From the NCBI GenBank assembly GCA_016873165.1, contig VGXV01000005.1, forward strand, positions 1-64,000: a DNA stretch of 64,000 bases. Reading direction: 5' to 3'. Position 1 is the first letter of the stretch. Each line of letters opens with the position of its first letter. The position numbers were made by a program, and so were the translations under genes. The DNA is from Planctomycetota bacterium. Lineage in GTDB: Bacteria > Planctomycetota > Brocadiia > Brocadiales > Brocadiaceae. Below are positions 46,043 through 54,110 of this stretch, piece by piece. The notes under the pieces were generated by a model. It made no database searches, was not told where the DNA came from, and saw only the letters and a list, made by a program, of their open reading frames with translations.

Positions 46043-46896
46043 TTCCGCAACAGATCCCAATCACTCTCATCCAGTTCCTTCCAGCCATCGACTCCTAACA
46101 TCTGAAGATTGCTTTTCCCATCAGGTGTTTTATCCATATTTGTAATTATGTCCAGCAATTCCGTCGCTTCACGGTCATGCGCCGAGGGTGTCGCAACAAC
46201 GGGAAGCAGTGAATTTTCATCCATTGCCAGAATGGAAAGGTTTTTATACAGTGTATTATTTATATCTGCCATCATTTCAATGCTGCATTGAGTGGTCAAA
46301 GCAGCCTGAACCAGGCCAAAGCCAACGGAAATAAGAGCGTCGATGTCTTTGGGAACGTTCAAAATCTGAAGCGTTTCGGCAATCTCTTTATTTTTTTCTT
46401 TCAACATTGACTGGAGAAATTTGATGGTATATTCTTTGCTGCCCGATGAAGCGATGCTGCAACCCTTCAGCATCGTGAGGGAACTGATGTTATTTTTAGC
46501 GATAAGCACTTTCTTCTGATTTGAGTTGCCGTCTAAAGTGCCTATGAGAATGGGTTGGATAGAGAAAGAATTTTTCAATTCTTTAAAGTACCAACTGGAG
46601 AGAATAAAAACGCAATTATGCCGGCCTCTGGTCATATTCTCAAAAGTGGTTCTCTCGTTAAAGGGTTGAAACTGATAGGGGCCGATTTTTTTTAAGTACT
46701 TGTCGAACTTAGTTTTCAGAGCGGCATAGTTATCGATGTTTGATTCAGGATTATAAAAATAAATTATGCCCTTTGATTCATTAATAGTCGTTTGGCCGAA
46801 GCAAACAGGCTTCAACACAAGAAAAAATGTTACTATTAAATAAAAAAAGGATGACTTTATGAAAAATAGATAAGAATGTTTCCGGAGGGTCAACAT
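46039..46896 (-). CDS. PhnD-like periplasmic binding protein
   Basis: An exported type 2 periplasmic binding protein of ~285 aa in the phosphate/phosphonate-binding (PhnD, PF12974) group: GIIYFYNPESNIDNYAALK, the MTRGRHNCVFILSSWYF region and SLTMLKGCSIASSGSKEYT, typical of this fold. The signal sequence is HSYLFFIKSSFFYLIV. The frame is open to 46959, but residues before Met 46896 are partly encoded by the terminal repeat of a MITE-like insertion, so that extension is not ancestral. It is first in a four-gene operon with a second binding protein, hybrid kinase and GGDEF regulator. Confidence 0.75.
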   Translation of the reverse strand: MLTLRKHSYLFFIKSSFFYLIVTFFLVLKPVCFGQTTINESKGIIYFYNPESNIDNYAALKTKFDKYLKKIGPYQFQPFNERTTFENMTRGRHNCVFILSSWYFKELKNSFSIQPILIGTLDGNSNQKKVLIAKNNISSLTMLKGCSIASSGSKEYTIKFLQSMLKEKNKEIAETLQILNVPKDIDALISVGFGLVQAALTTQCSIEMMADINNTLYKNLSILAMDENSLLPVVATPSAHDREATELLDIITNMDKTPDGKSNLQMLGVDGWKELDESDWDLLRK

Positions 46897-46929
46897 TTTT
46901 GTATAAACATATTTATATGGTAAATTTTC

Positions 46930-47079
46930 GTAACACTTTAGTTTTTTGAAAAATTCCAATAATAGATGTATTTACCGTACGTTGTAGGGGCGAAGCATTT
47001 GCCGTAACTGGTATAAATACGCTTATACATAGTCGGCAAATGCTTCGCCCCCTACTTTTTCAAAAAACTAAAATGTTAC
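46930..47079. mobile_element. MITE-like element, copy 2, with target duplication
   Basis: A 150-bp element bounded by GTAACACTTTAGTTTTTTGA (left) and its near-complement TTTTTCAAAAAACTAAAATG plus TTAC (right). The same 8 bases, AAATTTTC, flank it at 46922-46929 and 47080-47087 (the next base is also G on both sides). Inside is a palindrome with arms GTAGGGGCGAAGCATTTGCC and GGCAAATGCTTCGCCCCCTAC-like text. There is no coding capacity. It resembles 25268-25454. The remaining spacer to 47364 is AT-rich with nothing I recognise. Confidence 0.85.
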
Positions 47080-47364
47080 AAATTTTCGAAAATCGGATGT
47101 TGCTGACTATGATTAAGAAAGGGTGAAAGTCTTAAGCGGGCATATAGTAAACAATTGGAAAATCAAATTCAATAGAATTATTGAATTTATAAGATATTAT
47201 AATTCAATTGGTTATATGTAAAACCGAATGATGTAAAGTGAAAAATACACGTGAGAAGGGGGGGAAAGTTTCACAGACCGGCAAAAGTATTTTAACAAAG
47301 TATGTAAATACGGCGATAACTTCGCAAAATACTTTTGCCGTCAAAAATAGTGAAATATGCGAAT

Positions 47365-48240
47365 TTATTTTTCTTCCATTTCTATTTCAAGTTCTTTATC
47401 TTCTGCTTCGCCGAGCTCTACATTTGTTTTTACCTTTTGATAGCCGCTTTTTCTTGCGATGATTTTATAGGCGCCGCTTTCTAAATCAGTAAATTCAAAA
47501 AAGCCATTTTCATCTGAAATTGTCGTCTTTTTTGTTTTGCTTCCTTTTTTCAGCCATACATTTACATCTTCCAACACTGTTCCATCAGTGTCCATAATCG
47601 TGCCGGAGATGCTGCTGTTTGTTGTTGAAGGATATAAGTAGGTAATGCCATCCATGTCGTCCTGATGAAGCGTCCTCTGGCTCGTGTCTCCTTCGAAACT
47701 GTATCCATACATTGTTTTTTCCGAATCAGAGTCGCGATAAAGATCTGCCAGACTGAGGGAATGTCCCAGTTCATGCGTACACACATTTTGAACATCAAAT
47801 TTGTCGAGAGAGCCGTCAGTGCTCCATGTATTTTTGGTGTTAAAACGTATATCACTGTCAATCATTTCTCCGGAAGTATAAAACCAGAAATTGTTTTGTC
47901 CCAATACTCCTTCGTCTTTTATTTTTCCAAAATCAATGATATTGATACCATCCGCTTCTCCATGATCATTGCTTGAAGTTGTTCCGCCATCGATAAAAGT
48001 GAAGGAAGATGTGTCAACGTCTGTCCACGTCTGCAGTGATGCCACTATGGCGTCAAGACTGCCGGAAGGGCCATCCGTCGTATTGATGAGATACGTTACC
48101 GTGTCCTTTTTCCATTTTATTTCTTTCCCGTTCGTAGTCGTGCTTACTTCAAATCCGTATGAGAAAAAACAAAGAAACTGTATAAATACAACTATAATAA
48201 GGGTAATGGGGACAATATATTTGTAGTTTGCTCTCTCCAT
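47365..48240 (-). CDS. Exported metzincin-type metalloprotease with Cna-B-like domain
   Basis: A 291-residue exported zinc protease. The signal or anchor helix is about 8-26. The catalytic motif HELGHSLSLAD (156-166) supplies two His and a third ligand, probably Asp166, followed by a Met-turn candidate (TMYG, Met177). This arrangement resembles matrixin/snapalysin-like enzymes. Residues ~208-291 form a carboxypeptidase-regulatory-like domain (SSISGTIMDTDGTVLEDVNVWL, EFTDLESGAYKIIA, GYQKVKTNVEL) with the same Lys/Glu-rich ending as other exported proteins in the window. It is cotranscribed with the following exported protein (three bases between genes). Confidence 0.85.
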   Translation of the reverse strand: MERANYKYIVPITLIIVVFIQFLCFFSYGFEVSTTTNGKEIKWKKDTVTYLINTTDGPSGSLDAIVASLQTWTDVDTSSFTFIDGGTTSSNDHGEADGINIIDFGKIKDEGVLGQNNFWFYTSGEMIDSDIRFNTKNTWSTDGSLDKFDVQNVCTHELGHSLSLADLYRDSDSEKTMYGYSFEGDTSQRTLHQDDMDGITYLYPSTTNSSISGTIMDTDGTVLEDVNVWLKKGSKTKKTTISDENGFFEFTDLESGAYKIIARKSGYQKVKTNVELGEAEDKELEIEMEEK

Positions 48241-48243
48241 GTG

Positions 48244-48780
48244 TTATTTTACTCCTTTTATTTTATTTATGAGAGTTTCAACAGGAATGTTATTGTCAAT
48301 TACCTCTTTTCCGCCAATAACAGAAAATCCGCTTTTTTTTGCAATTCCATTTTTATCGATACAGTATTTGCCCTGTGACCTTCCGACGATACGAAATACG
48401 TTTTCTTTCAGTTCTTCTCTTTTGCTTTTTTCCTCTTTCAGGAACAGGAGTATTTTTTCTCCTTTATTGAGAGTGGCCATGTCAGATATCTTCAACCCGA
48501 TTCCGTCTACTTCTCCCCCTTCGTATTCAACAGTTATGGAATTCTGAACGATATTGCCGCGAATTATTCCGGTTATTTTTATCAAAGCGCCGGTAAAAAT
48601 AGTTTTTTTGTCGGCGCTCCAATATGATTTGACGTCTTCAACGGTTCCTGTGACAACGGCACATGATGATTTTGCAAGTTCTTCCGTGCTGAGTCCGGTC
48701 ATAATGGCATGTGCATTAGTATTAAAGCCACACATGAATATGATAGCCAAAATGATTGTTGTAAAAAGTGTTTTTACCAT
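48244..48780 (-). CDS. Exported protein cotranscribed with the metalloprotease
   Basis: A 178-residue exported protein: signal peptide about 1-26 (NTNAHA), then a small beta-rich domain (CAVVTGTVEDVKSYW, FTGALIKITGIIRG, SITVEYEGGEVDGIGL, ATLNKGEKILLFL, VFRIVGRSQGKYCID). The pattern resembles OB-fold-like exported proteins often encoded next to matrixin-like proteases; no named family is certain. Its gene is upstream and abuts the metalloprotease gene, so it may be a substrate, inhibitor or chaperone of that enzyme (inference). Confidence 0.65.
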   Translation of the reverse strand: MVKTLFTTIILAIIFMCGFNTNAHAIMTGLSTEELAKSSCAVVTGTVEDVKSYWSADKKTIFTGALIKITGIIRGNIVQNSITVEYEGGEVDGIGLKISDMATLNKGEKILLFLKEEKSKREELKENVFRIVGRSQGKYCIDKNGIAKKSGFSVIGGKEVIDNNIPVETLINKIKGVK

Positions 48781-48796
48781 AATGTTCTCCTAATAA

Positions 48797-49420
48797 TTAT
48801 TTGAGGATAATTACTTTCCTTCCTTCCGGTTTCAGTTTTCCCCCGGCAAATAAGCGGATTGCCTCCGGGTATGCAATGCATTCCTCCTTAAAAACCCTTT
48901 CCGCAAGTGTATCCGGTGTATCGTTGTCAAATACCGGCACAGCCCTTTGTATTATAATAGGACCGTTATCATAGATATTATCAGCAAAATGCACGGTACA
49001 CCCTGATACTTTTGCGCCGTAATCGATAACTGCCTCATGTACTTTGTGTCCGTAATAGTTATGGCCACAAAAAGCAGGAATAAGGCCGGGATGCACATTC
49101 ATTACCTTGCCGGTATATTTATCCGGAATTTTGTACAGATGCATGAAACCTGCCAAAGTAATAAGGTCTATGGGATATTCCTCCAGTTTTTTAGTAATTG
49201 CATCGCTAAAGGAGTTGATATCTTTGTACGAAGACCGCAGAATCACAGCAGAAGGAATATTGTTGTGCATTGCACGTTCCAGCCCTTTTGCATTCTGATT
49301 GCTGCTGATAACTACCTGAATCTTAGCGGGTAAAGAATCGGATTTTATACAATCTATAAAATTTTGAAATGTTCTGCCGCTGCCGGAAATTAAGACAGCG
49401 ATATTTATGATTTTTCTCAT
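48797..49420 (-). CDS. purN: Phosphoribosylglycinamide formyltransferase
   Basis: The third step of purine synthesis: transfers formyl from 10-formyl-THF to GAR. The 207-residue protein has VLISGSGRTFQNFID (phosphate loop), GFMHLY, and the catalytic triad Asn108, His110 (MNVHPGLIPAF) and Asp147 (VHFADN). The frame is open to 49537, but the family start is MRKIINIAVL at 49420; the ribosome-binding site is weak. It lies divergent from hemL with ~110 bases between, which must contain both promoters. Confidence 0.93.
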   Translation of the reverse strand: MRKIINIAVLISGSGRTFQNFIDCIKSDSLPAKIQVVISSNQNAKGLERAMHNNIPSAVILRSSYKDINSFSDAITKKLEEYPIDLITLAGFMHLYKIPDKYTGKVMNVHPGLIPAFCGHNYYGHKVHEAVIDYGAKVSGCTVHFADNIYDNGPIIIQRAVPVFDNDTPDTLAERVFKEECIAYPEAIRLFAGGKLKPEGRKVIILK

Positions 49421-49530
49421 CGGATATACGCAATAATAGTTGACAAAAAAATTATGTTTTGCTATCATTCTCTCTTTCAAATTCAAGTGAGAATATAAAC
49501 ATATGCTATATATAAAAGAATAGGTTTTAT

Positions 49531-50826
49531 ATGTCAAAGATAATTACGGAAAAATCAAAAAAAGCGTTTCAGGAAGCACAAAGTTTTATACCGGGGGGAG
49601 TGAACAGTCCCGTGAGGGCTTTTGGCGGAGTTGGCGGCACGCCGGTCTTTATAAAGTCCGGTTCGGGATGTTATCTGACCGATGTGGACGGTAATAAATA
49701 TGTGGACTATGTTGGTTCATGGGGGCCATTGATTCTGGGACATGCCGATTCGCGGATTGTAAAAAAGGTAAATGAGGCGGTTGCGAACGGCACAAGCTAC
49801 GGGGCTCCAACAGAGCTTGAAATTCAGTTAGCGAAGCTTGTGAAGGAAGCAATGCCTTCCATCGAAAAAATCAGAATGGTGAATTCCGGCACAGAAGCCA
49901 CTATGAGCGCTATTCGCCTTGCGAGGGGATATACGAAGCGTGATGCGGTTATCAAGTTTGAGGGTTGTTACCATGGGCATGTAGATAGTTTATTAATTCA
50001 GGCGGGTTCCGGCGCCACAACATTAGGTATGCCGAACAGTCCGGGTATTCCTCAGGATTTTGTTAAACACACAATTTCTCTTCCTTTCAATAACATTGAT
50101 GCCGTTAACGAGGTTTGTTCGAAACGAGGCAAGGAAATTGCCTGTATCATTGTTGAGGCGGTTGCCGGAAATATGGGGGTTGTCCCGCCTGCGAAGAATT
50201 ATCTGGCGGGTTTGAGAGAAGTAACGAAGAAACATGGCATTGTGCTTATTTTTGATGAGGTAATGACCGGATTCAGGGTTGCGCATGGCGGTGTGCAGGC
50301 GCTTTATAATATTACCCCTGATTTAACGACCCTTGGTAAGATTATTGGGGGTGGATTCCCGGTTGGCGCTTATGGCGGCAGGAAAGAAATTATGGATAGC
50401 ATCTCTCCTGTGGGGCCGGTATATCAGGCAGGCACCTTGTCCGGCAATCCCGTAGCAATGACTGCGGGAATTGCTACGCTGGAAATACTGAAAGACAGTG
50501 CCGTTTATAAAGGGTTGGAAGAAAAGTCAAAAAAATTGGCTGCTGGCATGGAAAAGGTATGCAGGGATGCTAATATTCCAGCGTATCATACCAGGGTCGG
50601 CTCAATGTTATGTACTTTTTTTACAAACCAACCGGTGACTGATTATGCCACTGCAAAGCTTTGCGATACGAAAAGGTACGCAAAGTTTTTCCACGGCATG
50701 CTTGAACGGGGATTTTACTTTGCTCCTTCACAGTTTGAAGCGGTATTCGTTTCGACAATGCATGGGGAGAAAGAAATAAATGATACAATAAGCGCGTTTG
50801 GCGAAGTTGCGAAAACGCTGAAATAG
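49531..50826 (+). CDS. hemL: Glutamate-1-semialdehyde 2,1-aminomutase
   Basis: PLP enzyme of the C5 tetrapyrrole pathway, converting glutamate-1-semialdehyde to 5-aminolevulinate. 431 aa, full length. PGGVNSPVRAF, NSGTEATMSAIRLARG, the Asp of FDEVMTGFR and the PLP lysine Lys270 (TTLGKIIGGGFPVGAYGG) are all present. This pathway would supply heme to the many c-type cytochromes. The spacer after the gene (to 51030) shows no gene or clear hairpin. Confidence 0.95.
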   Translation: MSKIITEKSKKAFQEAQSFIPGGVNSPVRAFGGVGGTPVFIKSGSGCYLTDVDGNKYVDYVGSWGPLILGHADSRIVKKVNEAVANGTSYGAPTELEIQLAKLVKEAMPSIEKIRMVNSGTEATMSAIRLARGYTKRDAVIKFEGCYHGHVDSLLIQAGSGATTLGMPNSPGIPQDFVKHTISLPFNNIDAVNEVCSKRGKEIACIIVEAVAGNMGVVPPAKNYLAGLREVTKKHGIVLIFDEVMTGFRVAHGGVQALYNITPDLTTLGKIIGGGFPVGAYGGRKEIMDSISPVGPVYQAGTLSGNPVAMTAGIATLEILKDSAVYKGLEEKSKKLAAGMEKVCRDANIPAYHTRVGSMLCTFFTNQPVTDYATAKLCDTKRYAKFFHGMLERGFYFAPSQFEAVFVSTMHGEKEINDTISAFGEVAKTLK

Positions 50827-51030
50827 TTGAATCGGGATATTATATCTTGGCTTCGGGGAAATGTTAAGTTGTGTGCCTTCACCTTCGCCAAATATTTCAT
50901 GTTCAACACAACAAAGGCAGCCGGTGAGTAAATTTGTCGTTGATGTTTTCTTTGAACAATGATAGCATTCCCGCAAATAAAAAATAAATATCCGTATAGA
51001 GACTGTTATATAGAAAAAAGGTTTTGAACT

Positions 51031-51651
51031 ATGGCAGAAGTAAATGATAGTATAAAAAGAATATTGGAACGGATAAATTCTATGTGTTCAAATGCTGAAT
51101 CTGTCCTGAATTTATGTATGCTGGGATTCCTGAAGCATAATGCGGAATTGCTTAACGATGCTCAGAGAATCAGCAAATCAGTTCATGAAGAAGAAAACGA
51201 AGCGCTGGCTGCGCTGGGCAATGTCAATAGAGAAGACGAAGCTACCAAGAATTTGTTGAAAAATTTGGCGGTTGTTATTGGACATATAGAAATGGCCACG
51301 GGTGTTATGGATGGCATGATACGACACATTCGGGTCAAATTGAACGAAAAAATACTGTTTGGCGACAAAGCAGTAAATGAAGTGACGCATTTATTTAAAG
51401 AGACCTCAGATGTATTAAAAACCGCTAAGGACGCCATAGCAACAAAAAATGAGATATTGAGGAAACATGTCCTTGATAAATATGAAGACATAAGTAAGCT
51501 TGTCAATGATTATTCGGAAGAACACGAGGAAAGGTTGATTATGGGTATTTGTCAGCCAAGGAGCGCTTCGTTGTATTTAAATATCGTTGACTCACAATCA
51601 AAGGTAGTAATGCATATTAAACAAGCCATAGAAAGATTTTTTTCCCAATAG
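51031..51651 (+). CDS. PhoU-like helical protein
   Basis: A 206-residue all-helical cytoplasmic protein resembling a PhoU-type domain or the DUF47-like group: two related helical bundles, with acidic clusters (EEENEAL, NREDEA, EEHEERL) that in PhoU proteins bind metal clusters. It starts with AAAGG upstream and ends two bases before the first ATP synthase gene, so it is the lead gene of that operon. Why a phosphate-type regulator would be cotranscribed with ATP synthase is open; a link to phosphate supply is one inference. Confidence 0.65.
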   Translation: MAEVNDSIKRILERINSMCSNAESVLNLCMLGFLKHNAELLNDAQRISKSVHEEENEALAALGNVNREDEATKNLLKNLAVVIGHIEMATGVMDGMIRHIRVKLNEKILFGDKAVNEVTHLFKETSDVLKTAKDAIATKNEILRKHVLDKYEDISKLVNDYSEEHEERLIMGICQPRSASLYLNIVDSQSKVVMHIKQAIERFFSQ

Positions 51652-51653
51652 GA

Positions 51654-51914
51654 GTGGTTTTGTTTTTTATTAAGAAAGACCATGAGGCATACAGGATTAT
51701 CGGCTTGGTGGGAAGTTTCGGGTTTACTACTGCAGGCGCTCTGGCAGGGGGGTATTTCCTTGGTACTTATATTGATAAAAAATATGGAACAGCACCGTGG
51801 TTCCTGCTAATTTTTATTTTTTGGGGTGTTATTGGAAGCTTCATCAAATTTTTTCAAGTAATAAAAAAACTATCTGATGAAAATAAGAGTAAAACAACAG
51901 GGGGAAAAAAATAA
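51654..51914 (+). CDS. AtpI/AtpZ-like ATP synthase accessory protein
   Basis: A two-helix membrane protein of ~86 aa of the ATPase gene 1 (AtpZ/AtpQ-like, PF09527) group: LVGSFGFTTAGALAGGYFLGTYIDKKYGTAPWFL then IFWGVIGSFIKFF. These proteins assist c-ring or ion handling and head many F-type operons. The start could be GTG 51654 or TTG 51660; GGAG at 51651 favours the latter. It overlaps the next gene by 38 bases. Confidence 0.8.
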   Translation: MVLFFIKKDHEAYRIIGLVGSFGFTTAGALAGGYFLGTYIDKKYGTAPWFLLIFIFWGVIGSFIKFFQVIKKLSDENKSKTTGGKK

Positions 51915-52332
51915 TACTCTTCTTCTGGATGAAGGATTCCCGGAGAGAGTGTTGCAGATGTCTTTTTATTTATCGCTGATAATAATAGCGTGTTCGTTGT
52001 CTTATATGTCCGCAAAATTGACTGTAAGCGTTGCGATAGGGTGTTTTATCAGTTTGTTATTGTTTAAGATGTCCTGGTGGGGAATACGTTATGGTGTGGA
52101 TAAAAAAAGATCACAGATAAAGGGGTTTTTCCTTAAGGTCAGTATAGTAAAGTATTTCATAGCGGGAGGAATTCTTTTTTTCGCGTGCGTTTTTTTAGAT
52201 GTGAATGCAGTTGCGATGTTTATCGGGTTAAGCATTGTAATGGCAGTGATTATGTTGAAAATAGTGGGAAGTTTGCTGGTAGGGCAATTGAATAAGACAG
52301 TAAAGCTTCCTTCTGAAAGAGCAAGTGGTTAG
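51877..52332 (+). CDS. atpI: ATP synthase subunit I
   Basis: Membrane protein of up to 151 aa with four helices in the AtpI (PF03899) pattern: FYLSLIIIACSLSYMSAKL, VSVAIGCFISLLLFKM, IVKYFIAGGILFFACVF, AVAMFIGLSIVMAVIMLKI. It precedes atpB and is thought to assist assembly of the c ring. The start may be internal (Met28 at 51958), since the N-terminal part overlaps the preceding gene. Confidence 0.75.
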   Translation: MKIRVKQQGEKNNTLLLDEGFPERVLQMSFYLSLIIIACSLSYMSAKLTVSVAIGCFISLLLFKMSWWGIRYGVDKKRSQIKGFFLKVSIVKYFIAGGILFFACVFLDVNAVAMFIGLSIVMAVIMLKIVGSLLVGQLNKTVKLPSERASG

Positions 52333-52370
52333 GTTTGAAATAGAGTTTATATCGAAAGGAGCAAAATAGA

Positions 52371-53147
52371 GTGTCTGCTGAAGGTCACGGAGGTGGTGGG
52401 GGTGGTACTTCCACCGAATTGCCATCATTTTTAGATTTTATTCCTTCGGATGCCCATAGCCAGTTTTTGGGATTGACAAAACATGAATGGGTTCCGATAG
52501 CAATGTCTGTGTTAATTATCGTTTTTCTCGGTCTATTTTCCATTGTGGCAACCAGAAAATTAAAATTGGTGCCGGGGAGGCTTCAGGCGTTGCTGGAGAT
52601 TATTGTTGAAGGTCTTGAGGGTTTTACTAAATCGCAGATGGGACGTGTTGCGGAGAAGTTTGTTCCGTTTATCGGCACATTCTTTATCTATATTTTTTGC
52701 ATGAATATGTTGGGGCAGGTACCCCTGTTTCATTCGCCTACAAGTAATTTAAACACAACCGTTGCTCTGGCGCTAATTGTGTTTTTTGTAACACAGTATC
52801 AGGGCATTAAAAATAATGGCATTTTCGGGTATATCAAGCATATGGTGGGAAAACCCGTTTGGCTTGCCCCGCTTACCTTCCCTTTGCACATTATGCAGGA
52901 AGTGCTGTCCAGACCTCTTTCATTATCGATGCGTTTATTCGGAAATATAATGGGCGAGGACACAGTAATTGCAATTTTTATCGGTTTTTCACCATTTTTG
53001 CTTGGTTTTATCCCTTTACCAATGCATCTGCCGATGGTATTTCTTGCCTTGCTGGGAAGTACTATCCAGGCAATGATTTTTGCATTGTTAGCAAGTTTTT
53101 ATATCGCAGGAGCTATTGGCATTCACGACGAAGAAGAACATCACTAA
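52371..53147 (+). CDS. atpB: ATP synthase F0 subunit a
   Basis: The ion-translocating a subunit, 258 aa, about five to six helices. The essential Arg is in LSMRLFGNIMGEDTVIAIFIGF, and the terminal GAIGIHDEEEHH is usual. GTG start with AAAGGAGC upstream. The N-terminus has a Gly-rich, His-containing stretch (EGHGGGGGGTS) not usual in the family. Confidence 0.95.
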   Translation: MSAEGHGGGGGGTSTELPSFLDFIPSDAHSQFLGLTKHEWVPIAMSVLIIVFLGLFSIVATRKLKLVPGRLQALLEIIVEGLEGFTKSQMGRVAEKFVPFIGTFFIYIFCMNMLGQVPLFHSPTSNLNTTVALALIVFFVTQYQGIKNNGIFGYIKHMVGKPVWLAPLTFPLHIMQEVLSRPLSLSMRLFGNIMGEDTVIAIFIGFSPFLLGFIPLPMHLPMVFLALLGSTIQAMIFALLASFYIAGAIGIHDEEEHH

Positions 53148-53263
53148 GATAATCGGTAGCAGAGCATAGTTTTTTTCCTTTTTCACTTTTTATCTATCCA
53201 AGAACCAGTGCTGGTTTCTCCTTAAAAAATTTCATGAATTTTTTTGATAAGGGGAGGTGGAAA

Positions 53264-53590
53264 ATGGATTACTTCGTAGTATTAGCGATTGGAGTTCCTG
53301 TGGTTGCTATTGCGGCTGTAGGGTGTGCCTTAAGTCAGGCTAAGATGATAAGCAGTTGTGTTGAGAGTATGGCGAGGCAACCTTCGGTTGCGCCTAAAGT
53401 ACAATTGGCAATGATTATTGGCATTGCCTTTATAGAATCTCTTGCGATTTATTCTTTGATGATGTCGTTTATGTTGTTTCGAAAATTACCAAGTTCAGAG
53501 GCTATCCTTGAAATTTTTAAGCAAAATGCATCAAGCGGGGAATTGCTTTCGTCTGCTGCTAACGTAATCATGCAGTCTGCTGTAAGATAA
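53264..53590 (+). CDS. atpE: ATP synthase F0 subunit c, divergent copy
   Basis: Subunit c paralogue of 108 aa. Helix 2 keeps the ion-binding Glu (AFIESLAIYSLMM) and the loop ARQP is intact. The helix-1 glycine motif that packs the ring is degraded, however: GCALSQAKMISSCVES instead of GxGxGxG, with Lys and Cys residues. A C-terminal extension of ~22 residues (EIFKQNASSGELLSSAANVI) is not usual. The start at 53264 follows a GGGGAGG site. Whether it enters the ring, makes a mixed ring or has another role cannot be told. Confidence 0.85.
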   Translation: MDYFVVLAIGVPVVAIAAVGCALSQAKMISSCVESMARQPSVAPKVQLAMIIGIAFIESLAIYSLMMSFMLFRKLPSSEAILEIFKQNASSGELLSSAANVIMQSAVR

Positions 53591-53813
53591 AATTTTCCTG
53601 ATAGAATTTCTGCAGAAAAGGTAGTCGTTAAGAAGTATCAGTAGTGCGAGGAAAAGATAAGCATCATCGGTGTTTTTTTAAATAGTTTTCAAAGAGAGTG
53701 TAAAAGGTATCATACAAACGGGAAAGTGTGAATTTAAGCTGAACACTTCAGCAAGAAAAGTGATTAACTGTATCTGTATTTTTAATTATTTTTTTTTAGA
53801 AGGAGGAATGTAG

Positions 53814-54086
53814 GTGATTTATTTTGCGATGTTAGCGATTGCTGTGGCATTATTGGCTTTTGCTGCGTTTGGTTGCGGCATTGGGCAGGGTATTGCGGTT
53901 TCTGGCGCGGCAAATGGGATGGCAAGACAACCGGATATGGCAGGGAAAATTCAGTTGGTTATGTTCGTTGGTCTTGCATTTATCGAGTCGTTGACGATTT
54001 ATTCATTGATGGTGTCTTTTATCCTTCTTGGAAAGTTGCCAAAGACAGAAGCTGTTTTAGAGGTAATTCAACACGCTATTAAGTAA
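53814..54086 (+). CDS. atpE: ATP synthase F0 subunit c, canonical copy
   Basis: Subunit c of 90 aa with standard features: GCGIGQGIAVSGAANGMARQP in helix 1 and loop, and GLAFIESLTIYSLMV in helix 2 with the ion-binding Glu. The F-x-E-x-L-x-x-Y setting with Gln in helix 1 matches proton-type c subunits (chloroplast-like) more than the V/E-S-T sodium type, so a proton ring is predicted. GTG start with AGGAGG upstream. A 223-base spacer separates it from the divergent copy. Confidence 0.92.
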   Translation: MIYFAMLAIAVALLAFAAFGCGIGQGIAVSGAANGMARQPDMAGKIQLVMFVGLAFIESLTIYSLMVSFILLGKLPKTEAVLEVIQHAIK

Positions 54087-54110
54087 GAATTTGTGTAGGA
54101 GGAGATTTCA

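Noticed and set aside
47238-47462. 74-residue plus-strand frame
   Set aside because: It overlaps the 3' end of the metalloprotease gene on the other strand and has no recognisable feature.
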